A stretch of DNA of 48,643 nt from Haplomitrium mnioides (GCA_049999725.1 JBNGIS010035508.1:1-48643), one strand, 5' to 3'. Counted from the first letter of the stretch, positions 1 through 12,583 are shown. The notes: a model not told the origin generated them from the sequence alone. Translations and numbers: made by a program.

Positions 1-669
1 CTTGTTTTGAGTAGCATGTTTCTAGTTCAAAGTAGCGGCTATTATGTTCATCTCAATCTGATCAATGGGCCAAAATTGTCTTCGCAAAAATGGACTTGAG
101 AATTTTGTTTGTAGATTCAGCTTGCCCATTGGCTTAAGGATGGTAAGGAATTGAAATTTGATGATGAGTGGAGTACTGAGTCGTGATAGGTGTAAGTACT
201 TCGTTTAAAAAATTAGTGCTCCAATTACTAACAATTTCTAGTGGGCACTCAAATCTAGTAAAGATATGGGAGTACATGAAGGAGTCAATTGAGATTACAT
301 TATCAACTGGGAGGGCGATTACTTTAGCCCACTTTGTGACATAATTTGTGGCATGTAAGATGTATTGATGCGACTACAAGAGGCAGAAGTAATCGGGCCA
401 ATGAAATCAAGATCCTTTTTCTCAAAGATAGACATAAGAAGAATGGGCACAAGGGGCATTTGGTATGCCTTTGTAGAGCAACCGCTTTGCTGATAAGCAT
501 CATAGGTCTGAGTAGGCCACCAATAGCTAAAACATAGAGCCTTCATTGCAGTGGTCTTACCAACAAAATGCCCACCACAAGCAAAGGTGCATCTTTGCAG
601 TACGTGAGAAGTCTGAAGAGGAATTGAGCATCGACGCAATATGCCATCTTCATCAATAGGATAGAGCAA
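1..669 (-). pseudogene. E1 integrase: zinc-binding domain and catalytic core
   Basis: Integrase inserts retroelement cDNA into chromosomes. The zinc-binding part (about 500-669) reads LQRCTFACGGHFVGKTTAMK, followed by a YWWPT segment typical of plant Ty3/gypsy H2C2 domains. A segment near 420 reads KDLDFIGPI, the usual start of the catalytic core with its first Asp. Across several stops and frame changes, the catalytic Glu lies in GQAES, with the Glu codon at 116-118. The frame is broken repeatedly below 319. Homologous sequence occurs on the plus strand at 45790-46490. I am confident in the domain call; exact joins are not resolvable by eye. Confidence 0.8.
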
Positions 670-904
670 TCCGAAGATGATAGTATGGGGAGTGGTTGAT
701 CGAATGAAAGATAAGATTTATTCTATCATAAGTTTGGGAGGCAAAACTTTGGAAGTAAAGAAAGGGATGATCTAATTATACCAATGGTGAGTTGCCAATT
801 GCACTAATGGATGTTTTGATATAGGATCATCTAGGAGTAATGAAGCAACATAAGAGACCTAGAGATCCAAGAAGCTATCATCAAGCAACATATGATCTAG
901 TTCA

Positions 905-1265
905 CCAAGGATTCGTGAGAAAATATTACAATTTCTATGCTTGAGCTCTAGCCAAACTTAAATTGTGAATTGAAACTCTTGAAGGAGTAAAACCCATCGG
1001 GAAAGATGACCAATAAGATTGGGCTTGTTCATTGTATACTTCAAACAATCATAGTCGACAATAAAAACAAACTTATATCTCAGAAGGTAGTATCAAAATT
1101 TTTGGACATCGTAGATTATTCCTAACACTTCTCGTTTAGTTACCAAATAATTCCTTTGTGTGAGGCTAGGCTAGTTTCTTGCGTAATAAATTGGACTCTC
1201 TTTCTCCTCATGCATTTGAGCTAGGACAATTTTTATGGTTGTCAAGGAAAAGTTTACTATTACGA
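905..1265 (-). pseudogene. E1 RNase H domain, degenerate
   Basis: RNase H removes the RNA strand during reverse transcription. The readable stretch includes YYLLRYKFVFIVDYDCLKY and, further on, HLSRWVLLLQEFQFTI, which match the central and C-terminal parts of plant Ty3/gypsy RNase H (the usual form being a V-D-H-x-A-L-K-Y strand and a RWVLLLQEFDF strand). The closing D-x-L-S-R element has become NIFSRI. In-frame stops interrupt it at least twice. It sits between RT and integrase as expected for E1. Confidence 0.7.
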
Positions 1266-1278
1266 GAAATGGAATGGA

Positions 1279-2150
1279 CTAGTCAATTAAAAAGAGGTAC
1301 GTGAGGGACGGGAGAATATCTTTGAGTGTTTGGAAAGTGTGTTGACATTTGGTTATCCAAAGGAAGGGAACAAAATGTTGGGTCAAAGAGTAGACGGGTG
1401 AAGCAACTTTAGCATAGTCTTTACAATAGTGGTAGTAGTAGTCAAATTTCCCCATGAAATGCTGCAATTGTTTCACGCTTTGAGGTGCAAGAAGAACAAG
1501 CATAATTCCAAACTTTGCAAGAATTGGGTGTAGACCTGCTTTCAAAACAATGTGTCCTAAGAGAATGCCAGCAAGTACAAAACACTTGCATTTCTTGGGA
1601 TTGACAGAAATCTCAAATTTATGACAACAAAGAAAAACGGCTTCAAGGTGGGTCAGATGGTACACTTGCATTTCTTAGGATTGAGAGAAATCGTGAATTT
1701 ATGACAACAAAGAAAAGAAACTTCAAGGTGGATCGGATGATGTGCTTTCATGTCAAAAATTGTGAAATCATCTAGGTAGATCTTGAGGTACTTATCGAGT
1801 CTATTGAAAAGATATTCAAATGTCATTAACACGATGCACTAAGAAGAACTTGAGGCATTGCACAATCCAAAGACCAACTTATTGTAATAATTACAACCTC
1901 AAAGATTGGTAGCAGTTGCATGGTGCCTTGAATCTGGATGAATAGTGAACTAGTTGTATCCTAAGAAGCCATCTAGAAAGCTATAGCATTCATGCCAGAC
2001 GACATTATCAAGGATTGTATCAATAAATGGAGTCAAAAAGTTTTCCATAATCATGGCTGAATTCAGACCCTTGTAACTGCCACAAACTTGAGCTGAGCTA
2101 TTGGGTTTGGGAACTAAGACAATGGAAGAAACCCAATTTGTCAATTATAA
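1279..2150 (-). pseudogene. E1 reverse transcriptase, degenerate
   Basis: Reverse transcriptase of a Ty3/gypsy element. On the minus strand it begins near 2144 with WVSSIVLVPKPN, then FIDTILDNVVWHECYSFLDG, the conserved fingers/palm start. The catalytic box reads YLDDF at 1764-1778, so both active-site Asp residues survive. The thumb/connection part (1671-1279) has LLGHIVLKAG and LQHFMGKFDYYYHYCKDYAK, matching the FLGH-I-V and F-L-G-x-x-x-Y-Y-R signatures. Stops, frame changes and an 80-base tandem duplication break it. A related fragment lies on the plus strand at 25500-25740. Confidence 0.8.
1582..1741. repeat. Two tandem copies of an 80-base unit inside E1 RT
   Basis: Units 1582-1661 and 1662-1741 both start ACACTTGCATTTCTT and end in GGTCAGATGGT or GGATCGGATGA. 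They differ at roughly ten positions by my count. Each encodes, on the minus strand, the same RT piece (FLCCHKF then NPKKCKC in one copy). Since 80 is not a multiple of three, the duplication shifts the RT frame. Confidence 0.8.
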
Positions 2151-2529
2151 GTGAGAGATGATGCCAGCGTTAAGCATTTTGACAAGATTGACCTAGACCA
2201 ATTCCGTGTACTTTGGATTCAATTGATAGGAACGCTTGCAAATGGGCTTTGCATTGGGTGGCAGCTTGATCTAATACTTGTAGATTGAAGGAGGAATGTA
2301 AGACATCTCATCGTATTCTGAGGCAAAGGCATCAACATAGCGATGAATAAGCTCTAGAAATTGTGACTGGGAGGGAGTATCCAAATGTTTGTAAACTTTT
2401 ATACTCTTATGTTGCTCTAGAATGGCAGACATGCTCACAAATTGAACATCAACAAAATTACAGAAGGCAAGGCAAATAGGGAGCCAAGGAATTCAAACTC
2501 ATTGGAAGATTCAGAATCTTAGACAAGAA

Positions 2530-3300
2530 AACATTATTCATAGTCTACAAGAGAAACATTGTGGAACAATTGGTGAATCTTCTCAGTAGTTGGAATAAGA
2601 GTTGGAGTATAAAGAGAGAACCACTTGCTTATCGAGTGGGCCGATTGTGAGAGTACCTGCAGCAAAATCCATCTCGGCATGACTCTATTTGAGCCAAGGG
2701 CAGACAAACACAAGGGGATATTGACTACGGTGCAATGTATTGATAACAATATAGTAGACTAAATATTTTTGGTCTACGAATAGAGTGGGAATTTTTTGGA
2801 GAACTCCCAAGGGGGCAAATTTGCAGCTATCAGCTAGCAAAAGTAGAAGGGAGGACTTGTGCAAGGCTATAGATGGATATCCAATAGATTGCATAGTCCA
2901 TTATGTCATTATATTGACAACAAAGCCAGTATTGAGGTGTGCTTCACAAATCAAATTGTTGTCCATAAAAACAGAAGTAGAAGGTATGTTGGGATCAAAA
3001 AAACCATGTGAACAATAGGAGTGTCCGTTACTATAGGATTGACATTCTGCAATACATCTTCAAAAAGGAGATCACAATCGAGCGATATGGCAAGAAGGAG
3101 CGTATGGGTCAAAATTTGTGACAAGTGATATTTTCGTAATTGAGACTTGAGCTTCTGAACCCAAATGAAATTAAAAAATTTTGACTTGCGGAGGGGAAGC
3201 ACTAGAGCCTTGTGTAACGATTGGCAAGTGGGCACATTCATTTTAAAGAGCTGTCCAAAGGTGATATTCACAGGTTGAAAAGCAATATCTTCAAACAAGT
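2530..3300 (-). pseudogene. E1 aspartic protease and upstream linker, very degenerate
   Basis: Retroviral-type aspartic protease region, placed by position between gag and RT. A stretch near 3270 reads PVNITFGQLFKMN, a linker found ahead of plant Ty3/gypsy proteases. The C-terminal part near 2680-2760 reads RSQYPLVF then PWLK, resembling the L-L-G-R-P-W-L motif that ends the protease fold, followed by AGTLTIGPLD in another frame. I could not find a convincing D-T-G or D-S-G active site, so the catalytic core is lost or scrambled. Part of 2951-3298 is only a long open frame with no clear homology. Confidence 0.45.
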
Positions 3301-3699
3301 CTTAATTAGGCAACAAGACAAAGGGAGAAGCAGCTAACTTGCGAGAGCTGGTTTTCTAGACACATGGCAGATCTGGAACACGCTCCAAAGTATAAATCTT
3401 GACAGGAGGGGACAAAGGAATTGGCAATGAAGGGACCAGCTTTGGGTTTGCAACAACATGAGGCAACAGTCAAGCATCGAATTGAGACAAGAGAGAAGCG
3501 TTCTCACGATTAATCAAAGGAGGGGCGTGCACAACATAAGCCACAAAAAGAGGACTAGGGAGAACAAATGGAGGGGTGTAAGTGGAAGCCAAAATTGAAG
3601 AATGAAGTTGGCTACCCAAACAAAGAGTAGCATAGGCAAGAACAACCTCTATTTGGTGGATATTGTAATCTTGTTGTGGGTTGGCATTAGGGGGCGATT

Positions 3700-4960
3700 G
3701 GGGAACTAGCCCTTGCAATGGAATTGCAACAAGCTATGTTAGGGGAATTGAAGGAGGGGGCTAAGGAATATGAGGCGGCTGAACAACTTGAGCTTGAGGT
3801 TGTTGAGGCTGGTAAGACAAAATCTGAGGGGGAGGAGAAGCAACATGAGAGGATTGTGACTGGTGTTGGGAATCCGAGTTATTGTAATGAGGCTAATTGT
3901 GGCAATGTTGTTGGTACTATGGGTATGGGCATTGTGCCATCTTCTGATTTTGTCCTTGATAGTACTCTTGGGTTCGGAGATTGGAACAATCACACACAAT
4001 ATGGTTTGTCTAATTACAATTGTAGCAACTTTGGCCTTGAAGAGGACGTATAGGTTGGTACTCGAAATTGGTCTGTTAGAGTGCATACTCTTGCTAGTAG
4101 AATGGCATAGAAGCCTGATATTGTGGTTGAAGTTGTGGAGCATAAGCATGATGGGTAGGTGAAACGTGTTGGACGGTTGTTTGGTTAACTTCTAAAGCTG
4201 ATTGGGCAGTGACTACCTTAATCCAATGGCAAATAGAGCAAATATTGTTCACATGATCCAAGGAGAGACAGATATGTGAGGGAGTAAACAAGTGGAAGAC
4301 TCATGATTTGGCCTCTAACTCATTATTTCTTTGAGCTCTTGAAATTTTATGGTTTATGAAGAAGAAAATTAGTGAGAAAGTGCTCATTTGTAGGAAAGGA
4401 CAAGTGCAAAGCTTCTTTGAAGACTTGACCATAAGTTGCTAAAAGTTTTATATGCAGATTGTTGTAGAGATGATAGTTTCAAGCTAGAAAATAAAGTTGT
4501 AATTGAAGAGCCAATTCTCCTCCAATAAAGATTTCCTTGGTTTGATAAAAAAAACTCTTCTCAAGAGCTTTCCAATGAGCCATCACACAATCATTTTAGT
4601 TGAGAAAAAAAATGCAGTTGTAGTTGCAAGATGAATCAAGTTATGTGCATCTGAAGTTTGGATTCAAAAAAGAAGTGTATCCAAAAAGAAAGTTTGGATT
4701 TGGAAGGAACCAAAGACTGGATTCAGAATTGAAAGCAAACAGAGTTTCAAAAACATATTCAAAAGGGAACTTTGGATGGATTCAGAATCAGAATCAGATT
4801 TGGCTGAAACTTTAAACAACTTTTCGGATAAGGAAAAATGATTGTTTTTGGAAAATTGATTCTTAGCCTTGTTGTAAGGGTCTTTTCAAGGGCTTTCCAA
4901 AGAGCCATCATACGCAATATTTGGATGAAAAATAAGGATACAATCATCATAGCAAGACTA
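3700..4960 (-). pseudogene. E1 gag with a CCHC zinc knuckle
   Basis: Nucleocapsid end of gag. At 3986-4027 the minus strand encodes a C-x2-C-x4-H-x4-C knuckle (C-Y-N-C ... H-I-V-C-D-C) with one internal stop where a Gln or Gly codon would be expected. Upstream, toward 4300-4575, pieces such as MAHWKALEK and LLATYGQVFKEALHLSFP read like a decayed capsid domain. A second similar piece (ALWKALEKTL) occurs near 4890, suggesting a local duplication. The plus-strand open frame at 3718-4053 is the antisense of this gag and is not a gene. Confidence 0.55.
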
Positions 4961-7900
4961 CTGCAAAAAGTTTCTTGATGAAGATTTCATCGGTGGATCT
5001 GATTTGAGGATTTGAATGTTCTTTTGGATATAAGAAGCGTTGTGTCAACCTGCTGAAGGGTGTAACGTTTAGGAAAGATCAAAACTCTGAAATCTTTGAA
5101 TTGAATGTTGAAAATCAATGAAGTAGTCGCCTTATCTTTGTACTTCAAAATTTTGTAATGGGTTGTCTTGTTGCTACATGTTTATCTTTTGAAATTGTGC
5201 AACAAAGAGGAGAGACCTTGTTTTACAAGTTGAGAGGGCATATAGAGAGGTGCCCTCTGATGTGGTGGTTAAGGAGAGCGGAACAAACCAAATGAGTAGT
5301 GTCGAACTTCGGGCTGAACTGTGTAGTATAGTGGTTGGTTCCAAGTATTCCCGTGCAATATTCAATCAATGGGTTGTAGTATATTATAGCATGAGTGCGC
5401 GGGTGATATCTAGAGTGGAGGATGGGCGATTTTAAAGTGAGGCAATTCTTCAGCGATAACAACTTTGAATCTAACCTGAATCAGCAAATTGTTCCCCTCA
5501 GATGTTGGCGAGGAAGTACAATGGATGTAGGTGGATCCTTCTTATAGCTAGTGGGCAATTGTGAGAAAGGAGTCCCACGTGATGACTATGTGAGTTTACG
5601 GAAACTGAGGTATCAGATGATCTTACTCTAACACTAAGGATTTGGGAGGAACCTCAAGGATAGGGATTCCTATGATCGAGGAAATATATAGGGAGATGAT
5701 CAAGAGGAGAATCTATCTAGTAAGGCTACAACAAGAATTAGCATTGGATGGGAACTAGAAGTTGTATAGATCATGGTTTTAAACATTTACATATGGATGG
5801 AGAGGTAGTTTGATGTATCGAATTGGGTTCTATAGCTAGTTCAATGTATCAGATCGAGTTCTAAAGCTAGTCTGATGCATCGGATTGGACTCTAATGATT
5901 CTATAAGTACAAAATATTCTATACGGGTTGTTAAAAGCAACGATCAAGCAACCCTATTGAAAATGATGTCAAGCAGCTTTATATTATTGGACTAACGGGT
6001 AAAAGTAAGAAACAGTCTAAAGTTTCAAATAGAGGCCAACTGATCGAGCTCTACAAGCATTGATATCGAACCATATGATCAAGTTTGAACCAAATGAAGC
6101 TCCTACCACGAGATACACTACTGATCAGGTCTTGGATTTTTCAAAATGATGTCAAAGGTACGGTTGGATGGACGCGACGTTCCAACTTCAACGTTGAAGG
6201 TGACATCGGGCAGAGGAAACATATCAAATACAAGGGAGGGACCTACAGCTAATAGTCTAGACTAGTGGTTAACAAATTGGGCTGATAAAGAACAACAATA
6301 GATGTGTGACATCACAAGGTTCCCACAACATCAAGGGCGAACGGACTGGTAGAATGGTTTTGGGACTAAAAGTCAGAAGGTGGGGACTTGTCAATACAAA
6401 CAAGAGCCAACTACAAGAGAGATCCAAAAGAGAAGGAAACGATTAATATTGGGAGAATGTTGTTTGAAGTAGAAAGACAAAAAGAGTCAAGGTTGGCTAA
6501 CTACCAATGACCAAAGACAACAAACCCAAAAACTAGCTATGGACAACCACGCATCACTTTGTAGAGGACCCAAACTATTCCACCCAACAAGAAAATATGG
6601 AAGGAAGTGCATTCAATCAAAGAGGTAGAGAGGGGTATATTCATTAGAGTACAGGATTGTTGGTTGTGTAATGAGGTTGAGATTTGATTGAGAGAGGAAT
6701 GCAACTATAACAATCAACTAATAGTTGACTTGGCAAGTATAGACTTTATTCATATAAGGCACTACACATTCTAAAGACTTAGCAATCATTACTCTGTGGT
6801 ATGTAATAGCCAACCAAACACTCCACTACCCAAGACCATCCAAGCAAATCCAATGGCAAATCCCTTAGTTGGTGTAGCTTAGGGTGGAATTCATATAATA
6901 TAGAAGAATCCCTTACAAATATAGCTCGTAGGACTAACACAACTGAGAACTAGACTTCTTTTTTATTGGAAAAAGTCCCTTTTCTTATACTGTGGACAAT
7001 ACATTGAACATATAGGGAGGATGAACAATCACAAAGGAAAGAGGTAGGCCAACATTTTTAACAACAACCTTTTGCTTCTTTCTTAAACATCACAATATTT
7101 TTACAGATACTACACACATCCAAATTTAGATAATCTCACACTAAAAAGCTTTGGTCATTAGTTGGATAGATCATACACGAATACACATGGATGAATATAT
7201 GAGAATGTATACACAACTCTTACTAACCAGATTACAATCTCAGGAATTAACATTCGGGCAATCATTGAGACTTTGGAGTAGAACATTGATAGTCCAAACC
7301 CTTTGCTGATTTTGTAGAGGAGATTGATTCCTTCCTCACTTTGAACTGATACATCAAACACACTCTTCTATATTTTCTATCATACCTTTCAAATTTCTCT
7401 CTTTTTGTTTTCATTTTGGGGATTAGAGCCTTCTTCACATTCGCTGATAAAACAAAACCAACGGTTGCATTTTGTTCTATCATACATCTCCAACTTTAGG
7501 AACATATAGGTGTCCACAATCTGCTCTTCACTTGAACATTAACACATCATGATTTCTCCCTATCCACACAACATGAACCATGTTCACTTCATTCAGACAA
7601 TGTCAACATGCAAGGATCCCTTTGTCCCATGCTCTCCTCATCTATGTTCACTTCTTCTCCAAGTGAGGCTTTTTTCCCACTACTCCCTAATTTGAATGTT
7701 CTTGGCTCTTTTTCATCAATTTCTCACCATTCTCCTTGTTAAGTATCACCTATTTTCATCCTTTTTCTGCTGACAGATACCCTTCCTTGATCTATTCTTA
7801 AACGCTGATGAATCTGGTTGTCGGACCTCCTATTGTGATGTCTCACTTTACTTTTCATAGTTATAATTATATAAATAGAGCACTAGCAGACCCACAAGAA

Positions 7901-8663
7901 AGAAAAGATATAAAACCTTCTCAAATTTTTTTTGAGATTGCTCATCATATTCTGTCAACCAATTCTCTTAAAATTCTTGATAGTTGGTTGGTCTCTTGAT
8001 CGAAGTGGATTCGTGCTTGTTCCAAACTTGCAATCTGAATTCAATACTAGTACATAATTCCTAATAGAGCAAAATCTAATCCCTATAAAATCATTACTAT
8101 TGTGTTGCTTGCTGAAGTTGATGTTGATACTATAATCAATTGATGTAGCTTCTATTCAACTATTGATGCACCAATGTACATCCAATTAGCTTCCTTTAAT
8201 GCCTTCTATGCTCTGTCTACTGTACATTTCTTCCTAACCTTCTATTGTAACATATCTTCTAGTTTATACTTGAGCATACTATGCAAACTTTTAACATTAA
8301 GAAGAGGAATAAGAAGGTTAAGATTCGAGGAATTGACATTTGGCTTAAATAGACACAATAGGATCAAACCCGAGAACAAAAACGATAGAGGACACAAAAA
8401 AAACCTAATAACAATAACAAAGCTGAAATGAACATTGCACATAGTACATTTTGACCAGATTGGCATTTATTGGTGTTGTGAAGGCAGTTTCCTCAAGTGT
8501 CTATCATGTCGCTCCTTTACTTGAAGCTAGTGTGCCAACTGCAAAGCATTTGCTGTGACTTGTGTTTTATTGAGCTATTCTAGATTCGCCAAACAATGTT
8601 GCAGAGATTCAATCGGACTAAGGCAGTGTGCAATTGCAATTCACAATGAGGGGACTTGTATTT
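4961..8663. other. AT-rich stretch with no supportable gene
   Basis: No open frame here shows a recognisable domain; the longest are about 60-85 codons on either strand and look like chance frames. Content worth noting: a three-unit 31-base repeat at 5806-5898 and a short stop-bounded frame at 8463-8558 (listed under rejected items). The part from 5400 to 6700 may be the leader or 5' flank of E1, but I found no LTR or PBS to prove it. Confidence 0.5.
5806..5898. repeat. Three tandem 31-base units
   Basis: Units start TAGTTTGATGTATCGAATT, TAGTTCAATGTATCAGATC and TAGTCTGATGCATCGGATT, at 5806, 5837 and 5868. They share the pattern TAGT-YNATGYATCRRAT then a GAGTTCTA-like tail. The array is short and diverged, with no coding sense I can see. 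Confidence 0.75.
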
Positions 8664-9683
8664 TGTCGCTCTCCTGTCCTGGGCTTTAACCTTTTTAGGT
8701 CTCGCTTTGGTTGCAAGGGAGGACTGTTTACGGGCTTTCAGGTTCTTTTCTAAGATGGCCCCTTGCTAGTTACCACTTTCAGACCTTAAGGACTCTTCCT
8801 CTCCTTACAGGTCTTATATGCACCTCTCACTCTTCTTCTTCTTATACTCAAGTCAGTTACTCAACTATTCTCAGGTCCACATCCATAACACCCAGTTGTG
8901 ATTTGTGTGATTCTTCCGCTTTATTCATAAGACCCAATGACTTAGGCCCTGCCACCTTATTTGTGCTTGGGCAGAATAGTGTTGGTGACCTGCAAAACTG
9001 AACACTACCAAAGGTTTGGACTCCCTCTCTCAAGGTGGTCACAGCACTGGTCCAGATATTCCTAACTATCTTAGAAGGCACTAAGTCCTACTCTATGCAA
9101 CAGAATCAGAACAGAGAGCATTTACCTCCAAGATACCAGACTTGTGTTAAGAGATTGGACTCCCCCTTCAAAGCTGTTCCCAGGGTCTGCTCAACTATCC
9201 TAATGGCTTCTAAGCTAATACAACTCTACAATACAATGCAGAAAGGAAATCTAACTACATAGATATGAACAAACAATTTATACCCTATGTGCAAGAGAAA
9301 ACAGAGTCCTTAAAGGCCCTCTAGATTTCTACCAATTGATACTTCTTTTATGAGTCCTGCTGCCTTACAACCTGCAGCCCAACAACCCACACACCCTCCA
9401 CTCCAGATAGTTTTTTAACTTCCCTCGCGAGAAGCTCTACTTTTACTTCCTCAGGCTAGGAAGAGAGTTTCTTTGACTTCCACCTTTGGAAGACAGCTTT
9501 ACCAGCTGTAGGTAGCTCACTCCACCCTCGAGCCTTGACGGGTCATCCCACAAAGTGTGCAAGCACTAGCACAGCCTCCCCCCCCCCCCCCTCCCCGCGC
9601 CTCCCCCTCTCAGCTCCAATTGAAGAAACACATCAGAGTGTCCTCCGAACACTCTGGGCTGATGCACTTGCACAAGGAAATGT

Positions 9684-10313
9684 CGAAACGACTCCAAGCT
9701 CCTCACTTAGCAGCCTCTTCTTAGTTCTCGGCAGGTCGGGATCCCTTCGAGTTATCATATCAGTAACCCTCCGCCTTGGTCCGCCTGCAAGGATGAGGTC
9801 ACTTGGATCGCCCGAGCATCCAGAGCTCCTCACTCTGCAATCCTCGGCGCCCCTCTAGTCCTCCTCTTAATCCCCCGGTTCCCCTTGAGCGAGTACCCTT
9901 GCTTCACATAGTTCCTCACTGAACTCTCACCCCTGCCTTACTATGCGCAATTCCTTTTTCTTGCTATCGCTTTCGCGCCCCGCAATCGCTTGTGAAACCC
10001 CGAGACGACTCCAAGCTCCTCACTTGGCAGCCTCTCCTTAGTTTTCGGTAGGTCGGGATCCTTTTGAGCTATCGTATCAGTAACCCTCCGCCCTGGTCCG
10101 CCTGCAAGGATGAGGTCACCTGGATTGCCCGAGCATCCAGAGCTCCTCACTCTGCAATCCTCGGCGCCCCTCCAGTCCTCCTCTAAATCCCTCGGTTCCC
10201 CTTGAGCGAGTACCCCTGCTTCACGTAGCTCTTCATTGAATCCTCGCCCCTGCCTTATAAGCTATGCGCGATTCTTGTACCTCGCATCGCTATAGCACCC
10301 AGCAATTGCTCGT
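9684..10313. repeat. Tandem duplication inside the element A LTR, period 317
   Basis: Two units start at 9684 and 10001; both carry ACTCCAAGCTCCTCACTT, then TATCAGTAACCCTCCGCC and GGTCCGCCTGCAAGGATGAG. The same duplication is in the right LTR (16574-17190), so it was present before the two LTRs separated. Both units encode related minus-strand open frames beginning MRSSGCSG, which is a consequence of the duplication and not evidence for a protein. Confidence 0.85.
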
Positions 10314-10861
10314 TCATCAACCTGAACATAATCGAAGGCAAATGATGTATACTCCCTAAGAGCGCTGATCCCCTGAAGCTCGATCCGATGAATAGTCGTT
10401 ATGGCCGTTGAGCTCGAAGTGGGAGAATGCGACGCGTGGCTCCTTCGTCTGTTAATCCAGTTACAACGGAATGAGAAATCAAGCCACGTTTCCCTTCAGT
10501 TGATCAAGAAAGATAAGTACAACGGTAATTTTACGAGGAGCTCCAAGGAATCTTGCGGGAAGAGATTCCGCAGATTCACGCAGAACCAAGTCCGAAGAAG
10601 CTCTTCGAAACCGAGTTCTGAAGTGCCTCGCCGAACCCACTCCACGGAATCTCCACAGATTCCTCCGTAGATCCCTCTTTCTTCTCCTCGCACCACGTCG
10701 TCCGTTGCACTGTCGTTCGACGTTGCCCCGCAAGGGAGTAGGCTAACCGTCGCGCTGACCGCTCCTTCCGCAGTTGACCCGTACATTGCCCGAGGTCCGA
10801 TGAGCTCCTCTCCTTGTGCCGCGTGTCCCGTGAGTTGCTTCAAGGTCCCTGGAGTTGCCAC

Positions 10862-11261
10862 NNNNNNNNNNNNNNNNNNNNNNNNNNNNNNNNNNNNNNN
10901 NNNNNNNNNNNNNNNNNNNNNNNNNNNNNNNNNNNNNNNNNNNNNNNNNNNNNNNNNNNNNNNNNNNNNNNNNNNNNNNNNNNNNNNNNNNNNNNNNNNN
11001 NNNNNNNNNNNNNNNNNNNNNNNNNNNNNNNNNNNNNNNNNNNNNNNNNNNNNNNNNNNNNNNNNNNNNNNNNNNNNNNNNNNNNNNNNNNNNNNNNNNN
11101 NNNNNNNNNNNNNNNNNNNNNNNNNNNNNNNNNNNNNNNNNNNNNNNNNNNNNNNNNNNNNNNNNNNNNNNNNNNNNNNNNNNNNNNNNNNNNNNNNNNN
11201 NNNNNNNNNNNNNNNNNNNNNNNNNNNNNNNNNNNNNNNNNNNNNNNNNNNNNNNNNNNNN
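10862..11261. other. Assembly gap, 400 N
   Basis: Exactly 400 undetermined bases. Open frames crossing it are meaningless. The gap falls inside the left LTR of element A; its true length could differ, and the two sides could have been joined wrongly. Confidence 0.99.
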
Positions 11262-12583
11262 CCTTTCGGACCGTTCGCCCCTTTCAAACTTTGGGATGTT
11301 GACCGCACCCCATCGATCTTTCACCCATCTGGTTGCGAAAGCTGCAAAGAGTCACCCTTTCGGTGCGCTTGCTCCTCCGTCGGTCGCATCGGCGTTATCT
11401 TGATTTTTCGGCCGCCCTCATCTTGCCATCCGATTCACCAATAGATCGTCTTTTTGGTGGGCCCCTCGTTTTCCCCCATCAGATAGGCGCCATATCGCCC
11501 TTCTGGCTCAGCCTTCTTCCCGTTGGACGGTTTGCGATGGGTTGCCGCTTTGCCATTGATGCTTGTCGTTTGAACCGAATCGCCGACAAGTCGCCTTCAC
11601 TCACTCTTATTTGGCCCGCTAGGTGATCTGTCCCCCTTTCGGCACTCCTCTGTGTTTCCTCTTGACGGATCTGCGCTAAGTCACCCCTTCGACTTCCCCT
11701 CTCCTCTTCCGCTCGGATCTGCGATGTATCGTCCTTCCGGCAGTTCTCCGTTTTCCTTCGGCTAGACCCTTGATCATCGTTGCTTCAGGCCCCCTCCTTA
11801 GTCCCCTGTTGGTTTCCTCACGGATTCCTCTTAACCGAGGTCCCTACGTCGTAAGACAGATCAAAACCCGGTTAAGTGGGCTCCCCACTTAGGGAGGCGC
11901 CTTTCCGCATAATCACGGGCCTCCTGGTGCCGCCACATCATCCGTGGAATCCCGCAAAGTGCACTGGAAACGCCACGTCTCCGTGGAATCTCGCGGGACC
12001 TTCCGGGGACTCCACTCTTCCGCCATGACTCGCATACTCGAATGGAGCGTTCAATCAGCCCTTGTAGGGCTCGCTCCTGCTTGCGAGATTGAGGCGTCCC
12101 TCTTCCCTAGCCTTGCTCGCCCTCGTGACGATCTCACCTCCTCTTTTCAACTCATGATCCTTGCTTCCCGATTTGTGGCCGCTATAGGACCCCCGCGATC
12201 TGCCTTTCTTCGGAGTGCCTTCAGATTTCCTTGTTGTGGATCCGTTCTTCTTCCTCCTGCGATCGCTTCGCCATAGGTGACCGCTCTCTTCCTTTTCCCC
12301 AGACTTCGATTCCCGCATTCCCCTCTCACACGCGAGCCCTCATTGGCTTGCTTTGAACATTGAAAGGTGGCCCCTCCTCTGGCTGGCGATCTTGGTTCCT
12401 TCCTCCTCTCTTCCGCCATGATCCTGTTTCCCTCCTAGGACTCATGCGCCCTACTTTTAGTAGCTGTTTGAGGTTAATCTGTGGCTCCAGAGAGGCCTTC
12501 ACACTTGCCAAGGGTCATTGTGCCAGTGATGCTTCTCATTTCGTGATTCCTGTTTAAGTGCTCCAAACCACTGGCTGACATAA

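Larger units (their letters stand above)
1..4960 (-). mobile_element. Decayed Ty3/gypsy element E1, gag-pol, left end outside the window
   Basis: Read on the minus strand, this stretch carries in order a gag zinc knuckle, protease pieces, RT, RNase H and integrase. That order (integrase after RNase H) is the Ty3/gypsy order. The integrase tail is cut by the window edge, so any 3' LTR is not visible, and I found no 5' LTR or PBS on the right. Every domain is broken by stops and frameshifts, so the copy is dead. The closely related integrase scrap at 45790-46490 has a tail resembling the plant Tat/Ogre group rather than chromoviruses, and no chromodomain is seen. The right boundary is approximate. 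Confidence 0.8.
8664..12580 (-). repeat. Element A left (3') LTR, about 3.9 kb including a gap
   Basis: On the plus strand it starts TGTCGCTCTCC and ends GGCTGACA, so the ends are TGTC...GACA as LTR termini should be. The outer part 8664-10850 matches 15561-17688. The inner boundary is set by a polypurine tract directly before TGTCAGCC on the minus strand, and by an 82-base match to 21285-21366 that begins at exactly that TG. The middle (10862-11261) is N, so total length is an estimate, and the join across it is not proven. The stretch 11262-12498 has no counterpart elsewhere in the window but shares the GC-rich style. Confidence 0.65.

Noticed and set aside
3718-4053. 111-codon open frame on the plus strand
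   Set aside because: It is the antisense of the E1 gag, whose minus strand carries the zinc knuckle at 3986-4027.
8463-8558. Short plus-strand frame reading AFIGVVKAVSSSVYHVAP then LLEASVPTAKHLL before a stop
   Set aside because: It looks protein-like, but is only about 38 codons between stops, I cannot assign a family, and neighbouring frames do not continue it.
10496-11444. Long open frames crossing 10862-11261
   Set aside because: They run through 400 N and their length is an artefact.
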